From NCBI GenBank assembly GCA_934654755.1, contig CAKUGQ010000014.1, forward strand, positions 1 through 62,327: DNA of 62,327 nucleotides, given 5' to 3'. Below, piece after piece: positions 32,640 through 41,439 of the stretch. The DNA comes from an uncultured Oscillospiraceae bacterium. GTDB taxonomy: Bacteria > Bacillota > Clostridia > Oscillospirales > Oscillospiraceae. How positions within the stretch are numbered: position 1 is the first letter of the stretch; every line of letters starts with the position of its first letter. Position numbers and translations under genes: made by a program. Under the pieces are notes generated by a model. It had not been told where the DNA came from, made no database searches, and saw nothing but the letters and a program-made list of their open reading frames with translations.

Positions 32640-33869
32640 TCAGATATTGAACGCCCAGTTACCGTTGCGGAAGATCGGTACGGTGCGGCCGTCGCGGGTA
32701 TGAGCATCGATGTTCATATCGGCGGAGCCGATCATGAAATCCTCGTGGATCATGGAGTCGTTGACGCCAAGCGCGCGGCATTCCTCCAGCGTACGGTTTT
32801 CAAAGCCGCGGATGGTGTCCATAAAGCCTCGGCCGAGCGCCAGATGGCAGGCGGCATTTTCATCAAACAGGGTGTTGTAGAACAGCAGACCGGAATTCTG
32901 GATGGGGGAGTCGTAGGGCACCAATGCGCATTCGCCGAGGTAGGCGGCGCCTTCGTCCATGGAGATCATCTGCCTGAGCAGCTCCTCGTTCTTTTCCGCG
33001 TGAACCTCGACAGCCTTGCCGCCCTCGAAGCGGACGGAGAAGTTTTCAATCAGCTCGCCCTGATAGGACAGCGGCTTGGTCGAATAGACGATGCCCTCGG
33101 CCTGCCCGCGCATCGGGGAGATAAAGACCTCCTCAGTCGGAATATTGGGATTAAAGAAGAAGCCCTGAAGCGAGTTTTCACCGCCGCCCTTGAATTCCGC
33201 TTCGGGAATCATGCCGACGCGGAAATTCGTGCCGTTGGCACTGTGGTATTCCAGTGTCTCAATACCGAGTGCGTTGAGGTACTCGCAGCGCTTGGCCAGG
33301 TCCTCGTTGTGCTTTCGCCACGCTTCGACGGGGTCGTCGTTGACGCGGGACGCCGCCAGAATCGCCTTCCAGAGCGCTTCGATGGCCTGTGCCTTTGAGA
33401 GCTTCGGGAAGAGCTTCTTGGCCCATGCCGCGCCCGGAACGGCGGCAATGCACCACTGCTCCTTGTTCTCCAGCTTATCGAGATAAGGCTTCGTGATCTT
33501 ATATTTTGCGGCTCTCGCCTTGGCGATTTTTTCCTGATTGATGCCCTTCATGCCGTCGGGATCCTCGCTCATCAGGTAGATGCGGCAGGGGATGACGTCC
33601 ACATAGTGCTGCAGGCGCTCAAGCTCCCATTTTTCCACGGTGGACATGGTCTTGACGCTGCGCCAGCGGGTGTGGATCTTGGCAAGAGGCTGGTAGCCCC
33701 ACTCGACGGTGACGACCTTGGCACCTGCGCGGTAACACTCCTCAACGACCATTTTGACAAATTCCGGCTGATCCAGCTCGGCAAAAATGCGGACCTCCTG
33801 CCCCTTTTGAACGTTAACACCGGTGGTAGCGATCAGCTTTGCATATTGGCGAAGAACGGTTTTTTTCAT
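32640..33869 (-). CDS. M29-family aminopeptidase
   Basis: A 409-residue cytoplasmic metallo-aminopeptidase of the AmpS/PepS type that removes N-terminal residues from peptides. The metal-site segments characteristic of the family are present: TEEVFISP, GECALVPYDSPI, NAACHLALG, IHEDFMIGSADMNIDA. Length is normal. ATG after GAAAGGAGCC. Transcribed alone from a promoter that is back to back with that of the homocysteine methyltransferase-family gene. Confidence 0.92.
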   Translation of the reverse strand: MKKTVLRQYAKLIATTGVNVQKGQEVRIFAELDQPEFVKMVVEECYRAGAKVVTVEWGYQPLAKIHTRWRSVKTMSTVEKWELERLQHYVDVIPCRIYLMSEDPDGMKGINQEKIAKARAAKYKITKPYLDKLENKEQWCIAAVPGAAWAKKLFPKLSKAQAIEALWKAILAASRVNDDPVEAWRKHNEDLAKRCEYLNALGIETLEYHSANGTNFRVGMIPEAEFKGGGENSLQGFFFNPNIPTEEVFISPMRGQAEGIVYSTKPLSYQGELIENFSVRFEGGKAVEVHAEKNEELLRQMISMDEGAAYLGECALVPYDSPIQNSGLLFYNTLFDENAACHLALGRGFMDTIRGFENRTLEECRALGVNDSMIHEDFMIGSADMNIDAHTRDGRTVPIFRNGNWAFNI

Positions 33870-33902
33870 GAATGGCTCCTTCTTTCTGATGTCAGTGTCC
33901 CT

Positions 33903-33931
33903 ATATTAACAGATTTGTCGGGCAATTTCAA
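33903..33931 (-). promoter_or_regulatory. Promoter of the M29 aminopeptidase gene
   Basis: On the minus strand TTGAAA (33931-33926), 17 bases, TAATAT (33908-33903). Confidence 0.7.
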
Positions 33932-33933
33932 TA

Positions 33934-33962
33934 TTGCAATCGCGGAAAAAGTGAAGTACAAT
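33934..33962 (+). promoter_or_regulatory. Promoter of the homocysteine methyltransferase-family gene
   Basis: TTGCAA, 17 bases, TACAAT. Its -35 box is two bases from the -35 box of the opposing promoter. Confidence 0.75.
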
Positions 33963-33992
33963 GGAGAAAATGTAAAAAAACGGAGGATGATC

Positions 33993-34880
33993 ATGACCAG
34001 GCAGGATTTTTCCGAGCTGACCCGGCAGGGTGTCGTACTGCTTGACGGCGCGACCGGCTCGTGGCTCATGCGCCATGGAATGCCGCGCGGCGTGTGTACC
34101 GAGCAGTGGGTGCTCGACCACCCTCAGGTGCTTCAGCAGCTTCAGCGAGGCTATCTGGAGGCCGGCACGCAGCTTCTTCTTGCGCCGACCTTCTCAGCCA
34201 ACCGCTATAGCCTCGGCCGCCACGGTCTGGCCGACCGCACGGTTGAGATGAACAAAAGACTTATGGCGCTTTCACTGGAAGTGGCGGACGGCCGCGTTCC
34301 GGTTGCCGGAGAGATGACGACGACCGGTGAACCGATGGAGCCGAAGGGCAGTATGAGTCAGGAGGAGCTGTTTGATATTTACCGTGAGCAGGCGCGCGCC
34401 CTTGCCGAGGCGGGGGCGGATCTGATCGTAATCGAAACCATGCTCGCCGTGGATGAGACGGTCACCGCGCTGGAGGCCGCACAGAGCATTTGCAGCCTGC
34501 CGGTTGTGTGCAGCCTGACCGTACAGACCGACGGCACGGCCTATTTCGGCGGCAATTGCTTTGACGCGCTTGAAACGCTCCAGACACTGGGCGCGGCTGC
34601 AGTCGGGCTGAACTGCTCTTACGGCCCGGAGCAAATGCTGCCGCTTATTTCGCGCATGGCACGCAGGGCGCATGTCCCGTTGATGGCGAAGCCGAATGCC
34701 GGAATGCCGACACTGACCCCGGACGGCGTCGCAGTCTATCCGATGGATGCGGAGAGCTTCGCACGGGAAACCGTCAAACTCGCGGAAGCGGGCGCAAAGC
34801 TGGTCGGCGGCTGCTGCGGCACAACGCCGGAGCATATTGCCGCACTTTACTTTCACATACAGAATTTAAACAGCAAATAG
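33993..34880 (+). CDS. Homocysteine S-methyltransferase-family protein
   Basis: A 295-residue TIM barrel equivalent to the homocysteine-binding module of MetH/BHMT. It opens VVLLDGATGSWLMRHGMP. The zinc cysteines are in GLNCSYG and GGCCGTTPEH, all three in place. In clostridia, stand-alone copies work with corrinoid or other methyl donors; the donor is not identifiable here. The ATG follows ACGGAGGATG. The upstream open frame overlaps the divergent promoters and is not coding. It fits the one-carbon theme of the region. Confidence 0.9.
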   Translation: MTRQDFSELTRQGVVLLDGATGSWLMRHGMPRGVCTEQWVLDHPQVLQQLQRGYLEAGTQLLLAPTFSANRYSLGRHGLADRTVEMNKRLMALSLEVADGRVPVAGEMTTTGEPMEPKGSMSQEELFDIYREQARALAEAGADLIVIETMLAVDETVTALEAAQSICSLPVVCSLTVQTDGTAYFGGNCFDALETLQTLGAAAVGLNCSYGPEQMLPLISRMARRAHVPLMAKPNAGMPTLTPDGVAVYPMDAESFARETVKLAEAGAKLVGGCCGTTPEHIAALYFHIQNLNSK

Positions 34881-34883
34881 CCC

Positions 34884-34940
34884 AAAATCAGCATTTTTCA
34901 CAAGGCGCCTCTGGTGCAAATTGTGCAAAATGCTGATTTT
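34884..34940 (+). terminator. Long-stem terminator-like inverted repeat
   Basis: AAAATCAGCATTTT and AAAATGCTGATTTT (14 bp perfect) with inner CACAA/TTGTG pairing and a 17-base loop. Symmetric, in the right place for the end of the preceding gene. Confidence 0.7.
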
Positions 34941-34993
34941 CATCGGACAAACAAATTTTTAGGCTGAAAAACATTTTTTCTGCTTTTTTTGGG

Positions 34994-35022
34994 TTGATTT
35001 TTTCTTTCGGATGGGCTATACT
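34994..35022 (+). promoter_or_regulatory. Promoter of serC-serA-gdhA
   Basis: TTGATT, 17 bases, TATACT. No riboswitch or T-box is seen in the 46-base leader. Confidence 0.75.
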
Positions 35023-35068
35023 CGGAGACGACCGGGTGTGAAACCCAGATTTTACAGGAGGTACAGAT

Positions 35069-36157
35069 ATGTACGATCGTACTTACAATTTCTCCGCCGG
35101 ACCCGCGACCATGCCCGTTCCCGTGCTGGAGGAGATCCGCGACGAGCTTCTGAACTACCGCGGTGCCGGTATGGGCGTTATGGAAATGTCCCATCGCTCC
35201 AAGGTGTTCCAGCAGATCATCGACGAAGCGGAGCAGGATCTTCGTGACCTGATGGGCATCCCTGCCAATTATAAGGTGCTCTTCATCCAGGGCGGCGCAA
35301 CGCTGCAGTTCGCCATGATTCCCATGAATCTGATGAAAAACGGCAAGGCGGTTTATATTGAAACCGGCGCGTGGTCCAAGAAGGCCATTGCCGAGGCGAA
35401 GAAGTACGGCGAGATCAACGTTGCGGCCTCCTCCAAGGATCGCAACTTTGCTTACATCCCCGATTGCTCCGATCTGGACATCGCTCCGGATACCGACTAT
35501 GTTTACATCTGCGAGAATGAGACCATCCACGGCACGACATGGAACAAGCTGCCCAACACCAAGGGTCATGTTCTGGTTTCCGATCAGTCCTCCATGTTCC
35601 TGAGCAAGCCCTGCAATGTTTCCGACTACGGCATGATCTACGCGGGCGTTCAGAAGAATGTCGGCCCTGCCGGTATGGTGGTCGCCATCATCCGCGAGGA
35701 TCTCATCCGCGAGGATCTCGATCCCAAGACCCCCATTTATATGATGTATAAGACCCATGCCGACAACGGCTCCATGTATAACACGCCGAACTGCTGGGCG
35801 ATTTACGTCTGCGGCAAGGTCTTCAAGTACCTCAAGTCCATCGGCGGCCTGGAGGCCATGCAGCGCATCAACGAGGAGAAGGCGAAAGTCATGTACGACT
35901 TCCTCGATTCCTCCAAGATGTTCAACGGTACGGTGGATAAAGAATTCCGCAGCCTGATGAACATTCCCTTCGTCACCGGCGACAAGGATCTCGATGCCGA
36001 GGTCATCGCCTACACGAAGGCGGCGGGCTTCGAGAACCTCAAGGGTCACAAGTCCGTCGGCGGCCTGCGCGCTTCGACCTACAACGCCATGCCCAAGGAA
36101 GGCGTGGAGGCGCTGGTGGCCTGCCTGAAGAAGTTTGAAGCAGAATATAAAAAGTAA
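35069..36157 (+). CDS. serC: Phosphoserine aminotransferase
   Basis: A 362-residue PLP enzyme converting 3-phosphohydroxypyruvate plus glutamate to phosphoserine and 2-oxoglutarate. It opens YNFSAGPATMPVPVLEE; the PLP lysine is K196 in YAGVQKNVGPAG; EMSHRSKVF binds phosphate. ACAGGAGG precedes the ATG. First gene of a serine unit, 11 bp before serA. Confidence 0.97.
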   Translation: MYDRTYNFSAGPATMPVPVLEEIRDELLNYRGAGMGVMEMSHRSKVFQQIIDEAEQDLRDLMGIPANYKVLFIQGGATLQFAMIPMNLMKNGKAVYIETGAWSKKAIAEAKKYGEINVAASSKDRNFAYIPDCSDLDIAPDTDYVYICENETIHGTTWNKLPNTKGHVLVSDQSSMFLSKPCNVSDYGMIYAGVQKNVGPAGMVVAIIREDLIREDLDPKTPIYMMYKTHADNGSMYNTPNCWAIYVCGKVFKYLKSIGGLEAMQRINEEKAKVMYDFLDSSKMFNGTVDKEFRSLMNIPFVTGDKDLDAEVIAYTKAAGFENLKGHKSVGGLRASTYNAMPKEGVEALVACLKKFEAEYKK

Positions 36158-36168
36158 GGAGTTTTACC

Positions 36169-37080
36169 ATGCGTATTCTTGTTACCGACGGAATGGATAA
36201 ATCCGCCATCGCCTCCCTGAAGGGAATGGGTCATGAGGTCGTTGAGCAGTTCTATGAGCCGGATCAGCTCGGCGCTGCGCTGCGTGAGTTTGACGCCGTT
36301 GTCGTCCGCTCCAAGACCAAGGTCCGTGCCAACCATATCGATGAGGCTGCCGGCGGCAAGCTCAAGCTCATTATCCGCGGCGGCGTAGGCGTTGACAATA
36401 TCGACGTCAAGTATGCCGAGGAAAAGGGCATCAAGGTTATGAACACCCCGCGCGCCTCCTCCCAGTCCGTTGCTGAGCTGGCTATGGCACATATGTTCTC
36501 CTGCGCCCGTTACATCTCCGTTGCCGGTCACACCATGCGTGAGGACAAGTGGGAGAAGAAAGCCTACGGCAAGGGCATCGAGCTTCAGGGCAAAACGCTC
36601 GGCATCGTCGGCTTCGGCCGCATCGGCCAGCACCTCGGCGTGATGGCCAAGGCCATCGGCATGAAGGTCGTTGCGTTTGATATTTTCCACATCCCCGGCA
36701 TCGAGGAGCAGCTCGGTATCAACTATGTCGAGATGGATGAGCTGCTGGCGCAGTCCGACTTCATCTCCGTCCATGCACCGGCCGTTGACGGCGGCAAGCT
36801 GATTTCCGCCGAGAATATCGCCAAGATGAAGGACGGCGTATGCATCATCAACACCTCCCGCGGTACCAATGTCGATGAGGCCGCCCTGCTGGCCGGTCTG
36901 GAATCCGGCAAGGTTCGCGCTGCCGGTCTGGATGTCTATGCCGACGAGCCTGCAACCAATAAGGCGCTCTACAGCCACCCGATGGTCTCCTGCACGCCGC
37001 ATATCGGCGCCGCTACCGTCGAGGCACAGCAGCGTATCGGCACCGAAATCGTCTCCATTATTGAGAATTTCGGCAAGTAA
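36169..37080 (+). CDS. serA: D-3-phosphoglycerate dehydrogenase, short form
   Basis: A 303-residue NAD-dependent 2-hydroxyacid dehydrogenase. GIVGFGRIGQHLG is the dinucleotide fold; NTSRGTNVDEAAL, DVYADEP and CTPHIGAAT carry the catalytic Arg, Glu and His. It ends right after the catalytic core, so the C-terminal ACT domain that mediates serine feedback in longer enzymes is absent. Assignment to phosphoglycerate rests on the serC neighbour. No serB is in the window. Confidence 0.92.
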   Translation: MRILVTDGMDKSAIASLKGMGHEVVEQFYEPDQLGAALREFDAVVVRSKTKVRANHIDEAAGGKLKLIIRGGVGVDNIDVKYAEEKGIKVMNTPRASSQSVAELAMAHMFSCARYISVAGHTMREDKWEKKAYGKGIELQGKTLGIVGFGRIGQHLGVMAKAIGMKVVAFDIFHIPGIEEQLGINYVEMDELLAQSDFISVHAPAVDGGKLISAENIAKMKDGVCIINTSRGTNVDEAALLAGLESGKVRAAGLDVYADEPATNKALYSHPMVSCTPHIGAATVEAQQRIGTEIVSIIENFGK

Positions 37081-37140
37081 TTCCTCCAACTCATGAAAAA
37101 TCCTGCTCAGCAGGAAAAAAATAAAAGGAGCTTTGTATCC

Positions 37141-38493
37141 ATGAACGCTTATATCGAAAGTGTCATCGCAAATGTCAAGGCTAAGCACGGCAACGAGCCG
37201 GAATTCGTGCAGACCGTTGAGGAGGTTCTTTCCTCTCTGTCTCCCGTCATCGACGCGCATCCCGAATATGTGAAAGCTGACCTGCTGAACCGCATGGTCG
37301 AGCCCGAGCGTATGTTCACCTTCCGTGTTGTCTGGATGGACGACAAGGGCGAATACCACACCAATATCGGCTACCGCTGCCAGTTCAACGGCGCGATCGG
37401 TCCGTACAAGGGCGGCCTTCGTTTCCAGAAGAACGTTTACCCCGGCATCATCAAGTTCCTCGGCTTTGAGCAGATCTTCAAGAACAGCCTGACCGGCCTG
37501 CCCATCGGCGGCGCTAAGGGCGGCTCCGACTTCGATCCTGCCGGCAAGTCCGATGCCGAAGTCATGCGCTTCTGCCAGAGCTTCATGACCGCTCTGTATC
37601 GTTACATCGGACCGGACATCGACGTTCCTGCCGGTGATATGGGTGTCGGCGGCCGCGAAATCGGCTATCTGTACGGCCAGTACCGCCGCCTGAAGGGCGT
37701 TTGGGAAAACGGCGTCCTCACGGGCAAGGGCCTGAGCTACGGTGGCTCCCTGATCCGTCCGGAAGCAACCGGCTACGGCGCTGTTTACTATCTGCAGGAA
37801 GTCCTGAAGCATGAGAATGACACCATCGACGGCAAGCGTATTGCAATCTCCGGCTACGGCAACGTCGGCTGGGGCATCATGAAGAAAGCCATGCAGCTCG
37901 GCGCGAAGGTCACCTACTTCGCCGGCCCCGACGGCTACATCCATGATCCGGATGGCGTCGCCACCGAAGAGAAGCTCAACTTCATCCTTGAGATGCGCGC
38001 GAAGGATCCGATGCACTGCAAGCCCTACGCCGACAAGTTCGGCTGCGAGTTTGTTCCCGGCGAGAAGTGCTGGGGCGTCAAGGACGTGGACATCTATATG
38101 CCCGCTGCTCTCCAGAACGACGTCCGCATGGAGTCCGCACAGAAGATCGCGGCTTCCGGCGTGAAGTACTACATCGAAGTTGCCAATATGCCCACCACCA
38201 ACGACGCTCTGAACTTCCTGCGTGAGCAGAAGCACATGATCGTTGCTCCGTCCAAGGCCGTCAATGCCGGTGGCGTCGGTGTCTCTGCCCTTGAAATGGC
38301 GCAGAACTCCGAGCGTCTGGTTTGGACTGCCGAGGAAGTCGATGCGCAGCTGCACAAGATGATGGTCAACATCCACAAGGTCTCTGCGGAAGCAGCCGAG
38401 GAGTACGGCCTGGGCTACGACCTCGTTGCAGGCGCCAACCTCGCCGGCTTCAAGAAGGTCGCCGAGGCCATGATGGAGCAGGGTATTTTCTAA
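37141..38493 (+). CDS. gdhA: Glutamate dehydrogenase (NADP-type)
   Basis: A 450-residue hexameric family enzyme joining ammonia and 2-oxoglutarate. GGLRFQKNVYPGIIKFLGFE and LPIGGAKGGSDFDP hold the substrate and catalytic lysines; ISGYGNVGWG is the dinucleotide loop. Length and the extended core fit the biosynthetic NADP group, though cofactor choice is inferred. ATG 37141 follows AAAAGGAGC. Its glutamate can feed SerC. A strong terminator follows. Confidence 0.96.
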   Translation: MNAYIESVIANVKAKHGNEPEFVQTVEEVLSSLSPVIDAHPEYVKADLLNRMVEPERMFTFRVVWMDDKGEYHTNIGYRCQFNGAIGPYKGGLRFQKNVYPGIIKFLGFEQIFKNSLTGLPIGGAKGGSDFDPAGKSDAEVMRFCQSFMTALYRYIGPDIDVPAGDMGVGGREIGYLYGQYRRLKGVWENGVLTGKGLSYGGSLIRPEATGYGAVYYLQEVLKHENDTIDGKRIAISGYGNVGWGIMKKAMQLGAKVTYFAGPDGYIHDPDGVATEEKLNFILEMRAKDPMHCKPYADKFGCEFVPGEKCWGVKDVDIYMPAALQNDVRMESAQKIAASGVKYYIEVANMPTTNDALNFLREQKHMIVAPSKAVNAGGVGVSALEMAQNSERLVWTAEEVDAQLHKMMVNIHKVSAEAAEEYGLGYDLVAGANLAGFKKVAEAMMEQGIF

Positions 38494-38515
38494 TCATCCC
38501 CTAATTCCATACGAC

Positions 38516-38547
38516 AAAAGCCTCCCTTCGGGGAGGCTTTTTTTGCT
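38516..38547 (+). terminator. gdhA terminator
   Basis: AAAGCCTCCC/GGGGAGGCTTT around TTCG, then seven T's. Confidence 0.92.
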
Positions 38548-38670
38548 GCAATAAGGGATGCGGAAAATCCCTCCGGATAGCCATGTTGTCTCGATCCTCG
38601 TGATGACACGGAGAAAGGTTACCGTGTCGATCTATGCAATATCACAAGAGAAGACGATGAAAAAAGAGAC

Positions 38671-38699
38671 TTGACAAACCGGAGAATATGCATTATAAT
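38671..38699 (+). promoter_or_regulatory. Promoter of the TetR-ABC operon
   Basis: TTGACA, 17 bases, TATAAT: near-consensus. It is the likely site of autorepression by the TetR product. Confidence 0.85.
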
Positions 38700-38748
38700 C
38701 TAAATCAGACGTTTCAAATCAACTTCTTTTGCAGGAGGTGCTTTCCCT

Positions 38749-39408
38749 TTGCCGCCGAAACCGAAATTTACCAAAGAGGAGATCGTAGAGGCTGCGCTGC
38801 GGCTCGTCAGCCGTGAAGGCTTGGGCGCATTGACTACGCGGAATCTCGGAACGGAGCTTGGCAGCTCTGCCAGACCGATTTTTACGGTTTTCCGAAACAT
38901 GGAGCAGGTGCAGCAGGAGGTTCGTCGCGCCGCGCAGGAGCGGCTGAACGACTATTTACGCCGCGCCGCAGATTTTACTCCGGCCTTTAAGGAGGTCGGA
39001 ATGCGGATGATCCGCTTTGCACAGGAAGAGCCGAGGCTTTTTCAGCTTCTGTTTATGACGGAGGGAGCAACGTATGAAGGCTTCGACGATGTGTTTGCCG
39101 GCTTGGGAGAGATGGAGGCATTGTGCATCCGTCTTATTTGCGGCGACTACGGACTGCCGCAGCAGGATGCAGCCTTCCTGTTCCGGCATACCTGGATGAA
39201 CTGCTTTGCGCTGGGCGTTCTGTGCGTCACGCGTCGGGTACAGTTCACCGAGGAGGAGATAGCCCGGCAGCTCGGCGAGGAATTCATGGCAATGCTGTTG
39301 TTTCTGCGTTCCGATCTGCGTAAAAACCCGCCCATTGTACCGATGCGCGAGTCGCAAAAGAACGGTTTTGAAGTAGGAAGTGTATGGAAGACACTGGAGG
39401 AAACCTGA
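38749..39408 (+). CDS. TetR-family transcriptional regulator
   Basis: A 219-residue regulator with an N-terminal helix-turn-helix (FTKEEIVEAALRLVSREGLG, then LTTRNLGTELG...RPIFTVFRNMEQ) and a helical ligand-binding C-terminal domain. The start is TTG with GCAGGAGG upstream. Its stop overlaps the ABC ATPase start (TGATG), so it most likely senses a substrate of that exporter and represses its own operon. The ligand is unknown. Confidence 0.9.
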   Translation: MPPKPKFTKEEIVEAALRLVSREGLGALTTRNLGTELGSSARPIFTVFRNMEQVQQEVRRAAQERLNDYLRRAADFTPAFKEVGMRMIRFAQEEPRLFQLLFMTEGATYEGFDDVFAGLGEMEALCIRLICGDYGLPQQDAAFLFRHTWMNCFALGVLCVTRRVQFTEEEIARQLGEEFMAMLLFLRSDLRKNPPIVPMRESQKNGFEVGSVWKTLEET

Positions 39409-40322
39409 TGGAGCATATTATCGACATTGAACACCTGAACAAATCCTTCGGAGAAGTAAAGGCGGTGCGTGATTTGTCCTTTCATGTACGGAAGGGCGAG
39501 CTGTTTGCCTTTTTGGGCGTAAACGGCGCGGGCAAATCTACGACCATCTCCATTCTCTGCGGCCAGCTTAAAAAGGACAGCGGCACGGTCCGTGTTGCCG
39601 GACAGGAACTGGAGCAGGATCTGACGCACATTACGCGCAGCCTCGGCGTGGTGTTCCAGAGTTCCGTGCTGGACGCACCCCTGTCCGTGCGGGACAATCT
39701 GCGCAGCCGTGCAGCGCTTTACGGGATTACCGGCGCGCGCTTCCGCCGTCGTCTGGAGGAACTGACGGAGCTTCTGGAGCTTGAGACGCTTCTGAATCGG
39801 CCGGTCGGCAAGCTCTCCGGCGGTCAGCGCCGTCGTATCGACATCGCCCGTGCCCTGCTGCACGAGCCGGAGATTCTGATTCTTGACGAGCCGACGACGG
39901 GGCTTGATCCGCAGACACGACGATTGCTGTGGAATGTTGTGACCGAGCTGCGCAGGGAGAAGGCGATGACCGTCTTTTTAACAACGCATTACATGGAAGA
40001 AGCCGCGGATGCGGACTATGTGGTCATTCTCGACAGCGGCACGATTTGCGCCGAGGGGACGCCTCTTGCGCTCAAAAACGCCTACGCAGGCGATTACATT
40101 ACACTCTACCGTGCGGATGAGACCAGGGTCAAGGCGCTCGGCCTGCCCTACGAGCCGCTGCGAGATGCTTTCCGCATTGCCGTGCCGGATACTGCGGCTG
40201 CCACACGTCTGATTGTGTCGGAGCCGTCGCTGTTTGAGGATTACGAGATTACAAAGGGGAAAATGGACGATGTGTTTCTTGCCGTTACCGGCAAGAAGCT
40301 GACGGGAGGCGCACAGGGATGA
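39408..40322 (+). CDS. ABC exporter ATPase (DrrA-like)
   Basis: A 304-residue nucleotide-binding protein: Walker A GVNGAGKST (37-45), signature LSGGQRRR (136-143), Walker B ILILDEP (156-162) and the H-loop in TTHYMEEA. A C-terminal extension of about 90 residues is typical for DrrA/daunorubicin-type ATPases. The start overlaps the tetR stop; the stop overlaps the permease start. Confidence 0.93.
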   Translation: MEHIIDIEHLNKSFGEVKAVRDLSFHVRKGELFAFLGVNGAGKSTTISILCGQLKKDSGTVRVAGQELEQDLTHITRSLGVVFQSSVLDAPLSVRDNLRSRAALYGITGARFRRRLEELTELLELETLLNRPVGKLSGGQRRRIDIARALLHEPEILILDEPTTGLDPQTRRLLWNVVTELRREKAMTVFLTTHYMEEAADADYVVILDSGTICAEGTPLALKNAYAGDYITLYRADETRVKALGLPYEPLRDAFRIAVPDTAAATRLIVSEPSLFEDYEITKGKMDDVFLAVTGKKLTGGAQG

Positions 40323-41212
40323 TGACGGGCTACGGGAATCTGGTTCGCAGAAATACAAAACTGTTTTTCAAGGATAAGGGCACGTTCTTTACCGCGCTCA
40401 TTACGCCGCTGATCCTGCTGGTGCTCTACGCGACCTTCCTTGCAAAGGTTTATCGCGACAGCTTCACAAGTGCGCTTCCGGAGGGCTTTCAAATTGAGGA
40501 TGCATTGCTCAACGGTACAGTTACGGCGCAGCTTATCTCGTCGCTGCTGGCGGTAAGCTGTGTGACCGTCGCGTTTTGCGCCAATCTGATGATGATTGGA
40601 GACCGTGCCTCCGGCGCAATCCGTGATTTGACCGTCACGCCGCTGCGCCGCTCGACGCTGGCGCTTGGCTACTTCAGCAGCACCGCACTTGTGACGATCA
40701 TTGTCAACTTTTGTGCGCTGGCGGCTTGCCTCGGGTATCAGGCAATTCAGGGATGGTATTTCTCTGCTGCCGATATTGCCATGCTGGTACTTGATGTGTT
40801 GCTTCTTACACTGTTCGGAACGGCGCTCTCCTCCTGCATCAATCAGCCGCTGCGTACCAACGGTCAGGCTTCTGCGGTCGGTACTGTCGTCAGTGCGGGC
40901 TACGGCTTTTTATGCGGCGCATATATGCCCATTGCCAGCTTCTCCGAGGGACTGCAAAAGGTGCTGGGCTTCCTGCCCGGAACCTACGGAACCGCGTTGA
41001 TCCGCAATCACGCAATGGCGGGCGTTTACCGTGAAATGCTGCGCGTCGGCTTTCCGGCGCAGGTGGTCGAAGGCATTCGGGATGGCATTGACTGCAATCT
41101 GTATTTCTTTGGCACGCAGGTCTCCCTCGGCGCAATGTATGCCATTGTGGGTGGCGGTACCGTTCTTTGTGTCGGGCTGTATATCCTGCAGAATGCTCTG
41201 AAAAAGCAATGA
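40319..41212 (+). CDS. ABC-2 type exporter permease
   Basis: A 297-residue membrane protein with six hydrophobic segments and an extracytoplasmic loop after the first; it ends in a basic tail. GDRASGAIRDLTVTPLRRSTL is the ABC-2 cytoplasmic coupling region. It pairs with the preceding ATPase; substrate unknown (drug, peptide or lipid). The start has ATGATG, so the first ATG (40319) overlaps the ATPase stop. Confidence 0.9.
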   Translation: MMTGYGNLVRRNTKLFFKDKGTFFTALITPLILLVLYATFLAKVYRDSFTSALPEGFQIEDALLNGTVTAQLISSLLAVSCVTVAFCANLMMIGDRASGAIRDLTVTPLRRSTLALGYFSSTALVTIIVNFCALAACLGYQAIQGWYFSAADIAMLVLDVLLLTLFGTALSSCINQPLRTNGQASAVGTVVSAGYGFLCGAYMPIASFSEGLQKVLGFLPGTYGTALIRNHAMAGVYREMLRVGFPAQVVEGIRDGIDCNLYFFGTQVSLGAMYAIVGGGTVLCVGLYILQNALKKQ

Positions 41213-41430
41213 GGGCGGCGGTGTTGATCGGCTGCTGCGCACAGTTTTTCTGCCATTGGTATTACACGATCTTCGGGGCCACGGAGAAAAAGCTGCGCGG
41301 CTATAACAGCTGTTTCCGTGATACGATCCGTGTCATTCCCGCGAGCGATACGCGCGTCATACCGGATCTTTACCACATGGTGCTTCATCTGATGCTGTGC
41401 ACCAATCTGACTTTAATTCTTTTATACTGA
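41209..41430 (+). CDS. Coupled small ORF between two ABC units
   Basis: 73 codons beginning at an ATG that overlaps the permease stop (ATGA) and ending 9 bp before the next ABC ATPase. Codon choice matches neighbours (mostly G or C at third positions), which argues for real coding. The product has a short hydrophobic start (AAVLIGCCAQFFCHWYY), a central basic/polar part and a hydrophobic end. No family recognised. It may be a small exporter accessory protein or an unimportant coupled ORF. Confidence 0.5.
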   Translation: MRAAVLIGCCAQFFCHWYYTIFGATEKKLRGYNSCFRDTIRVIPASDTRVIPDLYHMVLHLMLCTNLTLILLY

Positions 41431-41439
41431 GGAAAACAT

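Noticed and set aside
34884..34940. Insertion-sequence end (14-bp inverted repeat)
   Set aside because: Arms are only 29 bp apart, pair further inside, and follow a stop codon; a terminator is simpler and no transposase is near.
34902..35068. T-box or serine-responsive riboswitch before serC
   Set aside because: The leader after the promoter is only about 46 bases with no T-box sequence or aptamer-like fold.
36079..38376. A 765-codon open frame on the minus strand opposite serA-gdhA
   Set aside because: Same codon-bias artefact across two well-conserved genes.
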